Positions 17,636 through 27,960 of a DNA stretch of 64,000 nucleotides are shown piece by piece. The DNA comes from JTS-RE37 sp963756115. GTDB lineage: Bacteria; Bacteroidota; Bacteroidia; Flavobacteriales; Flavobacteriaceae. The stretch spans positions 62,001 to 126,000 of the forward strand of contig CAVWMN010000003.1 of assembly GCA_963756115.1 (NCBI GenBank), written 5' to 3'. A program made the translations under genes and the position numbers. Within the stretch, counting starts at the first letter, position 1. Each line of letters begins with the position of its first letter. Below the pieces are notes generated by a model. That model was given only the letters and a program-made list of their open reading frames with translations, was not told the origin of the DNA and searched no databases.

Positions 17636-18362
17636 CGAAACCGCCATAACAGTAAAAAACCTGACCAAAACCTTTGGGGACTTTACGGCTGTCAATGACA
17701 TTTCGTTTGAAGTTTCCAGGGGGGAGGTCTTCGGGTTTCTGGGTGCGAATGGCGCTGGCAAGACCACGGCCATGAAAATGCTGATAGGTATCTCCAAACC
17801 CACAAGTGGCCAGGCCCGGGTTGCCGGTTTTGATGTCCGCACCCAGTCTGAATCGATCAAAAAGAGTATCGGCTATATGAGCCAGCGATTTTCGTTGTAC
17901 AACGATCTGACAATTAAAGAGAACATCGTTTTTTTCGGAGGTATTTATGGTCTGAAGAAATCCCTGATAAAGGAAAAAACCCAAAACCTGATCGATGAAC
18001 TCGGTCTGCAAGGGGAGGCCAATAAACTGGTAGGATCCCTGCCATTGGGCTGGAAACAGAAAGTATCATTTTCTGTGGCCCTTTTGCACAATCCAAAAAT
18101 CATTTTCCTGGACGAGCCCACGGGGGGTGTAGACCCCATTACCCGACGACAATTTTGGGAGATGATCTATCGGGAGGCGAATAACGGTAAGACCATTTTC
18201 GTAACCACCCATTATATGGACGAAGCAGAATATTGCGACCGGGTCTCTATAATGGTAGCCGGAAAAATAGAAGCATTGGATACGCCCAAGCATCTGAAGG
18301 AGCAGTATAAGGTAGATTCCATGAACAACGTATTTTTAAAATTGGCACGGAACATCGAATAG
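17628..18362 (+). CDS. ABC transporter ATP-binding protein with degenerate signature
   Basis: 244 residues. Walker A GANGAGKTT and Walker B IIFLDEPTGGVDP are intact, but the ABC signature LSGGQ is replaced by LPLGWKQKV, as in the second half of YbhF-type proteins. It probably pairs with the preceding ATPase to make an asymmetric dimer with one fully canonical site. It lies 2 bp before the first permease gene. Confidence 0.92.
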   Translation: MNDETAITVKNLTKTFGDFTAVNDISFEVSRGEVFGFLGANGAGKTTAMKMLIGISKPTSGQARVAGFDVRTQSESIKKSIGYMSQRFSLYNDLTIKENIVFFGGIYGLKKSLIKEKTQNLIDELGLQGEANKLVGSLPLGWKQKVSFSVALLHNPKIIFLDEPTGGVDPITRRQFWEMIYREANNGKTIFVTTHYMDEAEYCDRVSIMVAGKIEALDTPKHLKEQYKVDSMNNVFLKLARNIE

Positions 18363-18364
18363 CT

Positions 18365-19471
18365 ATGAATCGGTTTACAGGCTTTATAAAAAAAGAATTT
18401 TACCATATTCTGCGGGACCGGCGCTCGTTGTTCATCCTTTTTGGTATGCCAGTGGTACAGGTCATGCTTTTCGGTTTCGCCATAACCAATGAGATCAACA
18501 ATGTGGATATCGCCGTTCTCGACCACTCCAAAGATGATGTCACCAAAGAAATCATCCATAAAATTGCGGCTTCTGAATATTTTAGTATAAATCAATTCAT
18601 AGAAAATGAATCGGCTATTGAAAAAGCCTTTGAAAAGGGTTCCATAAAGGCGGTCCTGAATTTTGAACCTGGTTTTAGCAAAAAACTTGTCTCCGGAAAC
18701 GAAGCCACGGTACAGATCCTGACCGATGCCACGGATCCCAATACGGCCAATACGATCAGTACTTACACCGCTGCCATATTACAGAAGTATCAACAGGAAC
18801 TGAATAAGAATATTGAATTCCCGTATCAGATCGTGCCGCAAACGCGTATGGCCTATAACCCGGAATTGAAGGGCGTTTTTATGTTCGTACCTGGGGTAAT
18901 GACTATCATTTTGATGTTGGTATCCGCAATGATGACCTCCATCTCCATCACGCGTGAAAAGGAAATGGGAACCATGGAAATCCTTTTGGTTTCCCCGTTA
19001 AAACCTTTTCAGGTAATTGTCGGCAAGGTCGTTCCGTATGTTTTCCTATCGGTTATCAATGCAATCATCATTATCGTGCTGAGCATATTCGTGTTTAAAA
19101 TGCCTGTTCAGGGGAGCCTTTTTTTATTAGGCGCGGAAAGTATCCTCTTTATCATCAACGCGCTCTCACTGGGGATTCTTATTTCTACCGTTTCCAGCAC
19201 TCAGCAAACCGCCATGATGGTTTCCTTAATGGGATTGATGCTTCCGGTAATCCTGCTATCGGGCTTTATTTTTCCTATTTCAAGTATGCCGTTTTTATTG
19301 CAGGCGATCAGTAACGTGATACCTGCAAAATGGTTTATCATCATTTTAAAAGGAATCATGCTTAAAGGTGTGGGACTATCCTATCTGTGGAAAGAATCAT
19401 TGATTTTAGCGGGCATGACGCTTTTTTTCATCGCTGTTAGCATAAAGAAATACAAAATCAGGTTGGAATGA
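18365..19471 (+). CDS. ABC-2 type permease
   Basis: 368 residues. There is one N-terminal membrane helix after a short cytoplasmic basic start, a large periplasmic domain (~residues 45-170), then five C-terminal membrane helices with the family block ITREKEMGTMEILLVSPLKP between the second and third. This is the YbhS/YbhR type. It probably forms a heterodimer with the permease at 19673. Confidence 0.9.
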   Translation: MNRFTGFIKKEFYHILRDRRSLFILFGMPVVQVMLFGFAITNEINNVDIAVLDHSKDDVTKEIIHKIAASEYFSINQFIENESAIEKAFEKGSIKAVLNFEPGFSKKLVSGNEATVQILTDATDPNTANTISTYTAAILQKYQQELNKNIEFPYQIVPQTRMAYNPELKGVFMFVPGVMTIILMLVSAMMTSISITREKEMGTMEILLVSPLKPFQVIVGKVVPYVFLSVINAIIIIVLSIFVFKMPVQGSLFLLGAESILFIINALSLGILISTVSSTQQTAMMVSLMGLMLPVILLSGFIFPISSMPFLLQAISNVIPAKWFIIILKGIMLKGVGLSYLWKESLILAGMTLFFIAVSIKKYKIRLE

Positions 19472-19672
19472 ACCGAAGTAAAGAGACGAAGCAATACAGT
19501 TTAAATGGAAAACATACTGAAAAACCAAAGTTCAATTCACAATAAATTGAAATTTGACAAAAGCCGGTCCCCCTCTTAAAAAGCTTTGGAGCCCTATATT
19601 ACAAAGCAGCAAATTGAATAAAAACAACAAAACGGTAAATGGACTAATACCCCATACCGTATAAATAGCACC

Positions 19673-20794
19673 ATGACGACCATCGGTTACATCATCCAGA
19701 AGGAATTCAAACAGATCTTTAGAAATAAGGCGATGCTTCCCATTATTTTTGTATTGCCCTTGATTCAGTTGATTATTTTGGCGAATGCGGCAACTTTTGA
19801 AGTCAAAAACATCAGGTTTTCCTATATCGACAATGACAATACCGCTTTCTCACGCGAATTGGTGGATAAATTTAAAGCATCGCACTATTTTGATGTGGCC
19901 CGGAATTTTCCCTCCGCAAGGATAGCAAAATCCGCAATGTTGGAAGGGACAGTGGATGTGATCCTGGAAATCCCTCCCTATTTTGAACGAAATTTGTTAA
20001 AAGATAAAAAGACGGAGCTTTCCGTAACCATCAATGCCATCGACGGTGCTGCCGCGGGCGTGGAAAACGGCTATATCAACCAGATCGTACAACAATTTAA
20101 CCAAAACGCCAGGACAGCAGTGATCCAGGTTGGCGAGGTGGCAGACAAACCCCGGAATATCACCACAATTCCGTCTTTTTGGTATAACGAGACTTTAGAT
20201 TATAAAACCTTCATGGTACCCGGCATTTTAGTGTTGCTGGTCACAATGATCACCTTATTTCTCTCAGGGATGAATATCGTAAGGGAAAAGGAGATGGGCA
20301 CACTGGAGCAAATCAATGTAACCCCCATCAGGAAATACGAATTTATAATAGGAAAATTATTTCCGTTTTTAATACTGGGCCTGGTGTTATTAACGGTTGG
20401 CTTGATCATTGCCAAACTGCTTTTCGATATTCCCATCGTGGGTAGCATCCCGCTTATGTACGGCTATACCATTATCTACATTTTGGTTATCCTGGGCATC
20501 GGGCTGTTCATTTCCAACTTCACCGATACGCAGCAACAGGCCATGTTCATCGCCTGGTTCTTCATGGTTATTTTTATTTTGATGAGCGGTCTCTTCACAC
20601 CGGTGGAAAGCATGCCGCAATGGGCTCAGATCTTGACAGAATTCAATCCCATAAAATATTTTGTGCAGGTAATGCGAATGGTTATGCTGAAAGGTGCCGG
20701 ACTACAGGATATTTATCCCGAAGCCGTTAAAACGCTGATTTACGCCCTGGTTATGAATGGGTTGGCGGTATGGAGTTATAGAAAGGCAGCCTGA
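19673..20794 (+). CDS. ABC-2 type permease (second subunit)
   Basis: 373 residues and a paralogue of the preceding gene, with the same layout and block IVREKEMGTLEQINVTPIRK. A 201-bp gap separates it from the first permease, unusual for a tight operon; nothing recognisable lies in that gap, though it could hold an internal promoter. Together with TolC, adaptor and two ATPases it completes a drug- or metabolite-type efflux pump. Confidence 0.9.
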   Translation: MTTIGYIIQKEFKQIFRNKAMLPIIFVLPLIQLIILANAATFEVKNIRFSYIDNDNTAFSRELVDKFKASHYFDVARNFPSARIAKSAMLEGTVDVILEIPPYFERNLLKDKKTELSVTINAIDGAAAGVENGYINQIVQQFNQNARTAVIQVGEVADKPRNITTIPSFWYNETLDYKTFMVPGILVLLVTMITLFLSGMNIVREKEMGTLEQINVTPIRKYEFIIGKLFPFLILGLVLLTVGLIIAKLLFDIPIVGSIPLMYGYTIIYILVILGIGLFISNFTDTQQQAMFIAWFFMVIFILMSGLFTPVESMPQWAQILTEFNPIKYFVQVMRMVMLKGAGLQDIYPEAVKTLIYALVMNGLAVWSYRKAA

Positions 20795-21163
20795 TGAAAT
20801 ACCAGCATACAAATCGTTTACAGGCCAAAGCATCCGGTTTCCGGGGCCGGTCTGTTATCACTGCTTAAGTTCGTATTTGCTTTCAGGCTACCGTTCGGAT
20901 GTATAGGGGCCTTATAAAGAATGGACCCTACAGGGCCAGTCGCTACCGGGTTCGGGGGTCGGCACCGCAATTGTAAAACCGGGGTTACAGCCAGAAAGGT
21001 GTTCTGTAGCAGCTAATAGCATCCCTGAATAGCACTTTCTTACAGGGAGGCGCCTGTTTCAGTCAGAATTCGCGTAATTTGTACCGTAATTATGGCTCTG
21101 GTATGACAAAGATCATGTTGCCTGCTAACACTGTGCACTACATTTGAAGATGAAATACTAAAA
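20795..21163. other. Intergenic region without recognised feature
   Basis: 369 bp, GC-rich in its middle (~20900-21060). No tRNA, riboswitch or coding pattern could be recognised. It may hold the promoter of the DUF6799-like pseudogene. Confidence 0.4.
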
Positions 21164-21823
21164 ATGAAAATACTATTTTTGATAGTCATTATAGTTTTCG
21201 GGACTTCCATGCAAGGTGTACAGGGTCAGGATAAATTTCAGGATGGCACCTATGATGTTTTGGTAAGTATGGATGGTGCGGTACTCCGAATTCGGGACAG
21301 GGCTCAAATCAGGCTGTCCATGCCGGTAGCATTAAATGACGGTACCCTGATAAACCCGGATGGTTTTTACCAGACCAAAGACCGCCAAAAATTTCAATAG
21401 CGCAACGGCGAATGTCTGGACAATAACGGGATTAAATATCCTAATGAATATCAATATAGATATCAGATTAAACAGGAGTATAATGGATTGGCCGAAGCGA
21501 CAGTCACGAAAAGGAATCAACACCGGTTTCATTTACTATTACTAAAAGGGCATGTTTTTCAAATCATCCATGGCGAACAACATAAAATCAAAAACCCGGT
21601 AGATCTTGGATATGGAAGGATCGTTCACCCGGATGGTACTTATAGAACTTCATATGGGTTTATACGATTAAAGGAGGGAGGATGTCTTAATATGATCGGC
21701 AAACCCTTGATAAATTTATATGAGCATCGGAAAGCTGTTGTAAGAAAAGAAGCGAAAGCACTCAAAAAACTACTTAAAGGCGATGAAATTGATTCGTCCC
21801 CGGATATAAGTTTAACATTTTAG
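21164..21823 (+). pseudogene. DUF6799-like secreted protein broken by one in-frame TAG
   Basis: An N-terminal signal peptide (GTSMQGVQGQ) leads into a DUF6799-like repeat: DVLVSMDGAVLRIRD, LNDGTLINPDG, YQTKDRQKF. A TAG at 21398-21400 then interrupts the frame. The same frame continues without another stop to 21823 with RNGECLDNNGIKY, then a second copy of the pattern (VHPDGTYRTSYG, LKEGGCLNMIGK). At the stop position the family usually has a hydrophobic residue, so TTG to TAG is a plausible single change. Proteins of this kind often accompany metal-efflux genes, as here. Function is unknown. Confidence 0.7.
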
Positions 21824-21959
21824 ATACAATGACCGCTAAGTTTTGGAAAACCGTAACGGAAGTAAATCGGTTTAAGGCTTGTCAAATAATTAATAAAATG
21901 AGCAGTTCTTTTACCTATAACATTTCTGGCTATCGTTTTATATCGATAACTTAAACCCT

Positions 21960-22361
21960 ATGACGGCTAAACTATTTTCCATAGTTATGTCAGGTTTAAT
22001 CCTGATTCAAAGTTTTGATATTGCCTTTGATGATATTGGGCAGCTGGATGAACTATTGGAACATGCCAGTTTTCACGCTGAAAAATATGGGGACAATCTG
22101 TTGGTCTTCATCTCAAAGCATTATGGGGAGCTAAAGGAGCAGCACGATAAAGACCACCAGGAGGAAAAAAAGGAGCACGAAAAATTACCTTTCCAGAACC
22201 CGTGTCACTGTACTTCGGTTACTGCAATTATTATCAATTCAACCCTGTCATATTTAAATACCACGCAAACACCAGAAACAGCAGAAGCGAACTTTTATTA
22301 TCTGCTCCCTGTTTCATCACTTCATGCAAAAGGGCTTTTCCAACCGCCCCGACCCGTATAA
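21960..22361 (+). CDS. Small secreted protein upstream of the metal-efflux RND gene
   Basis: 133 residues. It starts with a hydrophobic segment (a possible signal or anchor), then an acidic His-containing stretch (EQHDKDHQEEKKEHEK), a CHC motif in PCHCTSV, and a C-terminal GLFQPPR tail. Small proteins with this tail lie directly ahead of CzcA-type pumps in many Bacteroidota; a role in metal binding or chaperoning is inferred from His/Cys content and place only. It lies 91 bp before the pump. Confidence 0.7.
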   Translation: MTAKLFSIVMSGLILIQSFDIAFDDIGQLDELLEHASFHAEKYGDNLLVFISKHYGELKEQHDKDHQEEKKEHEKLPFQNPCHCTSVTAIIINSTLSYLNTTQTPETAEANFYYLLPVSSLHAKGLFQPPRPV

Positions 22362-22452
22362 TTCATTTCCCAGACATATGGGATTTTCATGTTTATACTT
22401 TCAAGACTTCCAGGTTTTGGGATATAATACTAATCACTATTTCCAATGAATT

Positions 22453-25400
22453 ATGCTATCATCTATTATCAATTTAAGTATTAAGAACAAATTCGTCGTT
22501 CTCTTGTTCGTCGTTTTTCTTATCGGGTTCGGGTTTTATTCCCTTTCCCAAATCCCCATAGGAGCAGTGCCGGATGTGACCAATAACCAGGTGCAGGTCA
22601 TCACCACGTCCCGGAACCTATCCACACAGGACATGGAACAATTCATAACCTATCCGGTTGAACTTGAAATGGCGAATTTGCCTGGTGTCAGGGAAATACG
22701 CTCCATCTCCAAATTCGGGCTGTCCGTGGTCACGATCGTATTTGAGGATGATCTGGGCACCTATCTGCCGCGCCAGCTCATTGCAGAAAAGATAAAATCT
22801 GCCTCCGAAAAAATCCCGGAAGGTTTCGGAACACCTGAAATGGGACCTATTTCGACGGGTTTAGGAGAAATTTATCAATACATCCTCGATGTACAACCGG
22901 AATATGCAGGGCAATACACGATCGAAGACCTCCGAACCATTCAGGATTGGGTGGTAAAACGCCAGCTTTCCGGTATTCCCGGGGTGGTGGAAGTAAATAC
23001 ATGGGGTGGCCTTCTTAAGCAATATGAAGTCGCGATCAATACCGAAAAGTTACATGCGATGAACATTACTGCCCGGGATATTTTTACCGCCCTGCAAATG
23101 AACAACAGCGTAAGTGGGGGCGGCTACATTGAGAAGGTAAATCAGGCCTATTTTATACGGGGCGAAGGATTAGTGACATCGCTGGGGGATATTGGGAATA
23201 TCGTGGTTAAAAACGACGACAACATTCCTGTTTATATTAAGGATATCGCGGAGGTGGGTTTTGGCAGCGCCATCCGTTTCGGTGCCATTACCGGCAATGG
23301 ACAAGGCGAAAAAGTACTCGGACAGGTCATGATGCTCAAGGACGCCAACTCAAAAAAAGTAATTGATGCGGTTAAGGAAAGAGTAGCTTCCATCTCAAAA
23401 TCGCTGCCCGAAGGGGTCTATATTAATCCTTTTTTAGATCGGAGCGATTTAATCGCCAGGACAACGTTCACGGTTACCGAAAATCTGGTACTGGGTTGTT
23501 TGATCGTCATTTTTGTGGTGGTCTTGCTACTGGGCAATTTCCGTTCCGGATTGGTGGTGGCCTCGGTCATTCCGCTGAGCCTCCTGTTTGCATTATCATT
23601 AATGTACATTTTTGAGGTAGATGCAAATCTAATGAGCCTGGGGGCTATAGATTTTGGTATCATCATCGATGGCGCTGTAATTATTGTGGAATTCCTTGCA
23701 TTTCAGATTACGCAGCGAAAAGATGAGATCCACGCTTTGGAAAACCTGCCCACCGGGAAAGCGAGGTCTGAAAGACAGGCACTCAAGGACCAGATCACAT
23801 TTACCGGGGCTTCTAAAATGATGAACTCGGCCATATTCGGGCAACTGATCATTCTCATAGTTTTTATCCCCATCCTTTCCCTTAGCGGAGTGGAGGGAAA
23901 AATGTTCAGGCCCATGGCATTAACATTTAGCTTTGCCCTTATTGGTGCCATGATCTTATGCTTTACCTATGTGCCTGTTGCAGCTTCCCTGTTCTTAAAA
24001 CCTTCAAAGGGTTCAGACAAGAATATTTCGGTTCGTTTAATGGCCTGGCTTCATGAGCGTTACGAACCCATTATCAACTGGGCACTGCGCAGAAAGCGGT
24101 TGGTACTGGGGATAGCTTCGGTGCTTTTGGCTTTCTCGGTATATCTGTTTACTACCATGGGCAGCGAATTTGTACCAACTTTGGACGAGGGGGATTTTGT
24201 TATTCAGCCTGTCCTTAAAACAGGAACTTCCCTGACCAACACCATTGAGACCACTACACAAATCGAAAAAATACTGATCGATAATTTTCCGGAAGTCAGC
24301 CAGGTGGTCACCAGGATCGGCGCCGCAGAAGTCCCTACCGATCCCATGTCAATGGAAGAAAGCGATGTTATCATCACGCTTAAGCCCAAAAAGGAATGGG
24401 TCTCGTCTGATTCCAAGGATGGACTGGCCAATAAGTTCAAGGATGCCTTGTCCGTCATCCCAAATATGGAGGTGGAATTTACCCAACCTATCGAGATGCG
24501 CTTTAACGAACTGATCACCGGTGTACGTGCCGACATAGCCATCAAGATTTTCGGGGAAGATCTGGGTATCCTTTCCAAAAAAGGAAACGAGATCAGGTCA
24601 CTTATTGAAAACGTGGCTGGCGCAGCCGATATTACGGTGGAAAAAGTGGCCGGATTGCCACAGATGAACGTACGTTATAACAGGTCGAAAATCGCCCGCT
24701 ACGGACTCAATATTCAGGATGTGAACGACATGGTTTCCATGGGTTTTTCGGGGAAGACCGTAGGCAGTGTTTTTGAAGGTGAAAAACGGTTTGACCTGGT
24801 TATGCGGCTCGACAAAAAGAACCGGCAGGGTATCGATGACCTTAAAAACCTCTACATAGACCTTCCGGAAGGTGGAAAAATACCATTGGATGAATTAGCG
24901 GAAGTAACCTTTAAAAAGGGTGCGGCCAAAATTTCACGGGATGATACGAAGCGCAGGATTGTGGTTGGTATCAACGTGCGCGACCGGGATCTTCAATCCG
25001 TGGTGGACGATATTCAAAAACTGATTGATGAGAACATCGAACTGCCGGTGGGCTATTCCATTACCTATGGGGGCCAATTTGAGAATCTTCAAAGTGCGCG
25101 GGCAAGGTTAATGGTTGCAGTGCCCATTGCCCTTGTACTTATTTTCATCCTGTTGTATTTCGCCTTCAAATCAGTCATGGAAGCCTTATTGATCTATTCG
25201 GCTATACCGCTTGCCGCCGTAGGAGGGATTTTGTTGTTATGGATCAGGGGCCTGCCGTTTTCCATTTCGGCCGGGGTCGGGTTTATTGCGTTGTTCGGGA
25301 TTGCAGTGTTGAATGGTATCGTCCTGATCGAACATTTTAAGGAACTTAAAAAACACAAGTTCGATACAATGGAAGCACTCATAAAACAAGGTACCCAGGA

Positions 25401-26811
25401 TCGACTGAGGGCGGTTTTGCTAACGGCCTCGGCTGCCGCTTTGGGTTTCCTGCCAATGGCCATCTCTACCAGTGCGGGGGCTGAAGTGCAGCGGCCGCTT
25501 GCCACCGTCGTAATCGGTGGGTTGTTTACCGCGACCATCCTCACGTTGATCGTACTCCCGGTATTGTACTCCTATTTCAACAAAATCAAGAATAAAAAAA
25601 GGAAAACACACGCTCTCAAAAAGAAAGCCAAGGTTACCACTATAGCTGTGTTCCTGGCCATAGTGGGTGTCCATGCCCAGGAAAATCCCAAAACACTACC
25701 GGAACTCATTAATCTCGCCCTTGAGAATAATGCCGGCTTAATGGCGGGTCAATTGGAAATGGAACGTGCGGATGCCTTAATTGGCAGCGCATTCAGCTTT
25801 GAAAAAACGCGCCTGTATTTTGAATACGACCAGAATAACCTTGCCATCAACAATGAACCCCTGGACGTTATAGGACTGCAACAGGACTTTTTATTCCCTA
25901 CCGCCTACTTTGTCGGGAAGCGGGTTAACAAAGAGAGATACAATTTGTCCATCAGCAGTTATGAAGTTCAGAAGAAAGCCCTGGAACGAGCTGTCACCGC
26001 AACGTACTACGAATATCAGTACACCCGGGAGAAAGCACACATTTACCAACAACTAGATAGTTTGTATGCCAATTTTGCCGGCAAAGCGGCAAGGAGATTC
26101 GAATTGGGGGCAACAACCTATCTGGAAAAGATCACGGCCCAATCCAAACGGCGTCAAATTACAGTCCAATTCGAAAAGGCCCAAAAGGATGTAGCCATAG
26201 CCCTGGGTAGCCTTACAAAGCTTGTTCAGGCGGAAGCACCAGTTAAAATTGCCGTAGCGCCTGCTTTTAAACTTCCCGTGCAAAACATTCCTATAACCGA
26301 TCTTCCGGAAGTGCATTATTATGACCAGCGTATCTCCCTGGCAAATGCTAACAGGAGTTTTGAACAACAAAAATTATTACCCGATATATCCCTCAACTAC
26401 TTTCAAGGTACCAATTCACAACTAAACAACAACTTGTATGGCTATCAGGTAGGGCTTAAGATCCCCCTATTCTTTAATGGCCAGACGTCACATATTAAGG
26501 CTTCAAAAATTGCGGCCGATATTGCTGCCGAAGAATCAAAGGAATATAAAATACAGTTGGATGCGCGATTGAAGGAGCTTCAAACCGAATTGATGAAATA
26601 CGAAAAAGCGTTGTCTTACTACCAGGAAGAAGGTACAATGCTGTCCCGGGAAATTTTAAAAACAGCAAACGGAAGCTTTAAAAATGGCGAAATCGATTTC
26701 TATCAGTATATCCTAAGCCTTGAAAATGCCTATCAAATACAGCTGGATTACCTTGAAAATCTCAACTGGTACAACCAGACGGTCATCAAAATCAATTACA
26801 TCACTTTCTAA
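22453..26811 (+). CDS. CzcA/CusA heavy-metal RND pump fused to a TolC-like domain
   Basis: 1452 residues. Residues 1-~1045 are a complete HME-type RND protein with 12 membrane helices. The fourth helix carries DFGIIIDGAVIIVE (Asp400, Asp406, Glu413), matching the HME1 proton-relay signature of Zn/Co/Ni exporters better than the CusA (Cu/Ag) signature. Residues ~1078-1452 are a TolC/OEP domain (LPELINLALENN start). Between them a basic stretch (KKKRKTHALKKKAK) is followed by a hydrophobic core and VHA/QE (A1075/Q1076), which looks like a full signal peptide inside the protein. It is followed after 9 bp by the adaptor gene, making a two-gene tripartite metal pump. Confidence 0.93.
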   Translation: MLSSIINLSIKNKFVVLLFVVFLIGFGFYSLSQIPIGAVPDVTNNQVQVITTSRNLSTQDMEQFITYPVELEMANLPGVREIRSISKFGLSVVTIVFEDDLGTYLPRQLIAEKIKSASEKIPEGFGTPEMGPISTGLGEIYQYILDVQPEYAGQYTIEDLRTIQDWVVKRQLSGIPGVVEVNTWGGLLKQYEVAINTEKLHAMNITARDIFTALQMNNSVSGGGYIEKVNQAYFIRGEGLVTSLGDIGNIVVKNDDNIPVYIKDIAEVGFGSAIRFGAITGNGQGEKVLGQVMMLKDANSKKVIDAVKERVASISKSLPEGVYINPFLDRSDLIARTTFTVTENLVLGCLIVIFVVVLLLGNFRSGLVVASVIPLSLLFALSLMYIFEVDANLMSLGAIDFGIIIDGAVIIVEFLAFQITQRKDEIHALENLPTGKARSERQALKDQITFTGASKMMNSAIFGQLIILIVFIPILSLSGVEGKMFRPMALTFSFALIGAMILCFTYVPVAASLFLKPSKGSDKNISVRLMAWLHERYEPIINWALRRKRLVLGIASVLLAFSVYLFTTMGSEFVPTLDEGDFVIQPVLKTGTSLTNTIETTTQIEKILIDNFPEVSQVVTRIGAAEVPTDPMSMEESDVIITLKPKKEWVSSDSKDGLANKFKDALSVIPNMEVEFTQPIEMRFNELITGVRADIAIKIFGEDLGILSKKGNEIRSLIENVAGAADITVEKVAGLPQMNVRYNRSKIARYGLNIQDVNDMVSMGFSGKTVGSVFEGEKRFDLVMRLDKKNRQGIDDLKNLYIDLPEGGKIPLDELAEVTFKKGAAKISRDDTKRRIVVGINVRDRDLQSVVDDIQKLIDENIELPVGYSITYGGQFENLQSARARLMVAVPIALVLIFILLYFAFKSVMEALLIYSAIPLAAVGGILLLWIRGLPFSISAGVGFIALFGIAVLNGIVLIEHFKELKKHKFDTMEALIKQGTQDRLRAVLLTASAAALGFLPMAISTSAGAEVQRPLATVVIGGLFTATILTLIVLPVLYSYFNKIKNKKRKTHALKKKAKVTTIAVFLAIVGVHAQENPKTLPELINLALENNAGLMAGQLEMERADALIGSAFSFEKTRLYFEYDQNNLAINNEPLDVIGLQQDFLFPTAYFVGKRVNKERYNLSISSYEVQKKALERAVTATYYEYQYTREKAHIYQQLDSLYANFAGKAARRFELGATTYLEKITAQSKRRQITVQFEKAQKDVAIALGSLTKLVQAEAPVKIAVAPAFKLPVQNIPITDLPEVHYYDQRISLANANRSFEQQKLLPDISLNYFQGTNSQLNNNLYGYQVGLKIPLFFNGQTSHIKASKIAADIAAEESKEYKIQLDARLKELQTELMKYEKALSYYQEEGTMLSREILKTANGSFKNGEIDFYQYILSLENAYQIQLDYLENLNWYNQTVIKINYITF

Positions 26812-26820
26812 ACAAATGAT

Positions 26821-27960
26821 ATGAAATATTTAGTATATAATACCCTCATCATACTCTTCACATTCCAGTTATTGGGTTGCGGGGACGGTACGAAGCCAAA
26901 CACCAAAATACAAACAGGAACCGTGGCGGACAGCTATATAAAGATTACCCGTAACCAATTTGATCAAAACAGCATGGCATTAGGTTCATTGCAGGAAACA
27001 GAATTCCCGATCCTTGTAAAAGCCACTGGCATGATAGACGTTCCCCCGGAAAACCGATCGGTGATCAGCGCTACGCTGGGTGGGTATGTCAAGACTTTAC
27101 CTTTGCTGATAGGCGATGGGGTCCGTAAAGGGCAGGCACTCCTGACTATTGAAAATCCTGAATTCGTGACCCTACAGCAGGACTATATGGAGGTCAGCGG
27201 GCAACTGGACTACCTGAAATCTGAATACGACCGCCAGAAAACGATGATCGGTGAAAATATCACCTCGCAAAAAAGTTACCTGAAAGCAGAGAGCGAATAC
27301 AAAACGGCCAACGCCAGGTTTAATGGCCTGCAGAAAAAACTTGTTATGCTCAATATTTCCCCTGCTAACGTTGAATCAGGCACTATCACTTCCGTGACAA
27401 CTATTTATGCCCCTATTTCAGGTAGTATTTCCAAAGTAAATGTGGCGAAAGGCAGCTATGTAACACCCGACAAACCTATCCTGGAAATCATTGATAACGA
27501 CCATATCCATTTGGAACTGGCCGTCTTTGAAAAGGATATTATGACGATCAAAAAAGGCCAGCATATCACTTTCAGGATTCCTGAGGCATCCCCCGATATT
27601 TTTGATGCCAACGTGCATCTGGTGGGTACTTCAATCGGAGAAGGACGTACTATCAAGGTACATGGCCATTTAAACGATGAAGAAAAAAATAACTTCCTGA
27701 CCGGGATGTTCGTGGAAGCCAGTATTATCACTGATGCTATTTCGGCAAAATCACTCCCGAGCGAATCCGTTGTAAATGTGGGGGACCATGACTATGTACT
27801 CGTTCTCGAAAAAGAGGAGGAAGGCGATTATTATTTCAAACAATTCGAAGTAACAGTACTGGATAGTTATGGGGGATTTTCGCGGCTTGACAAAATAAGT
27901 GCTTTTAAACCCACAGACCGATTCCTGACCAAAGGAGCATTTAACCTTTTAACGGAATAA
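26821..27960 (+). CDS. CusB/HlyD-type RND periplasmic adaptor lipoprotein
   Basis: 379 residues with lipobox LLGCG. Domain order: barrel-sandwich half (VISATLGGYVKTLPLLIGDG, residues ~75-105), helical hairpin (~115-180), second sandwich half (APISGSISKVNVAKGSYV), beta-barrel and membrane-proximal domain. It should link the CzcA part in the inner membrane to the TolC part in the outer membrane. No His-rich metal-binding N-terminus is present. Confidence 0.9.
   Translation: MKYLVYNTLIILFTFQLLGCGDGTKPNTKIQTGTVADSYIKITRNQFDQNSMALGSLQETEFPILVKATGMIDVPPENRSVISATLGGYVKTLPLLIGDGVRKGQALLTIENPEFVTLQQDYMEVSGQLDYLKSEYDRQKTMIGENITSQKSYLKAESEYKTANARFNGLQKKLVMLNISPANVESGTITSVTTIYAPISGSISKVNVAKGSYVTPDKPILEIIDNDHIHLELAVFEKDIMTIKKGQHITFRIPEASPDIFDANVHLVGTSIGEGRTIKVHGHLNDEEKNNFLTGMFVEASIITDAISAKSLPSESVVNVGDHDYVLVLEKEEEGDYYFKQFEVTVLDSYGGFSRLDKISAFKPTDRFLTKGAFNLLTE

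Noticed and set aside
20795..21163. Possible riboswitch or tRNA in the GC-rich gap
   Set aside because: A GGGTTCGG string was seen, but no full tRNA cloverleaf or known riboswitch core could be built.
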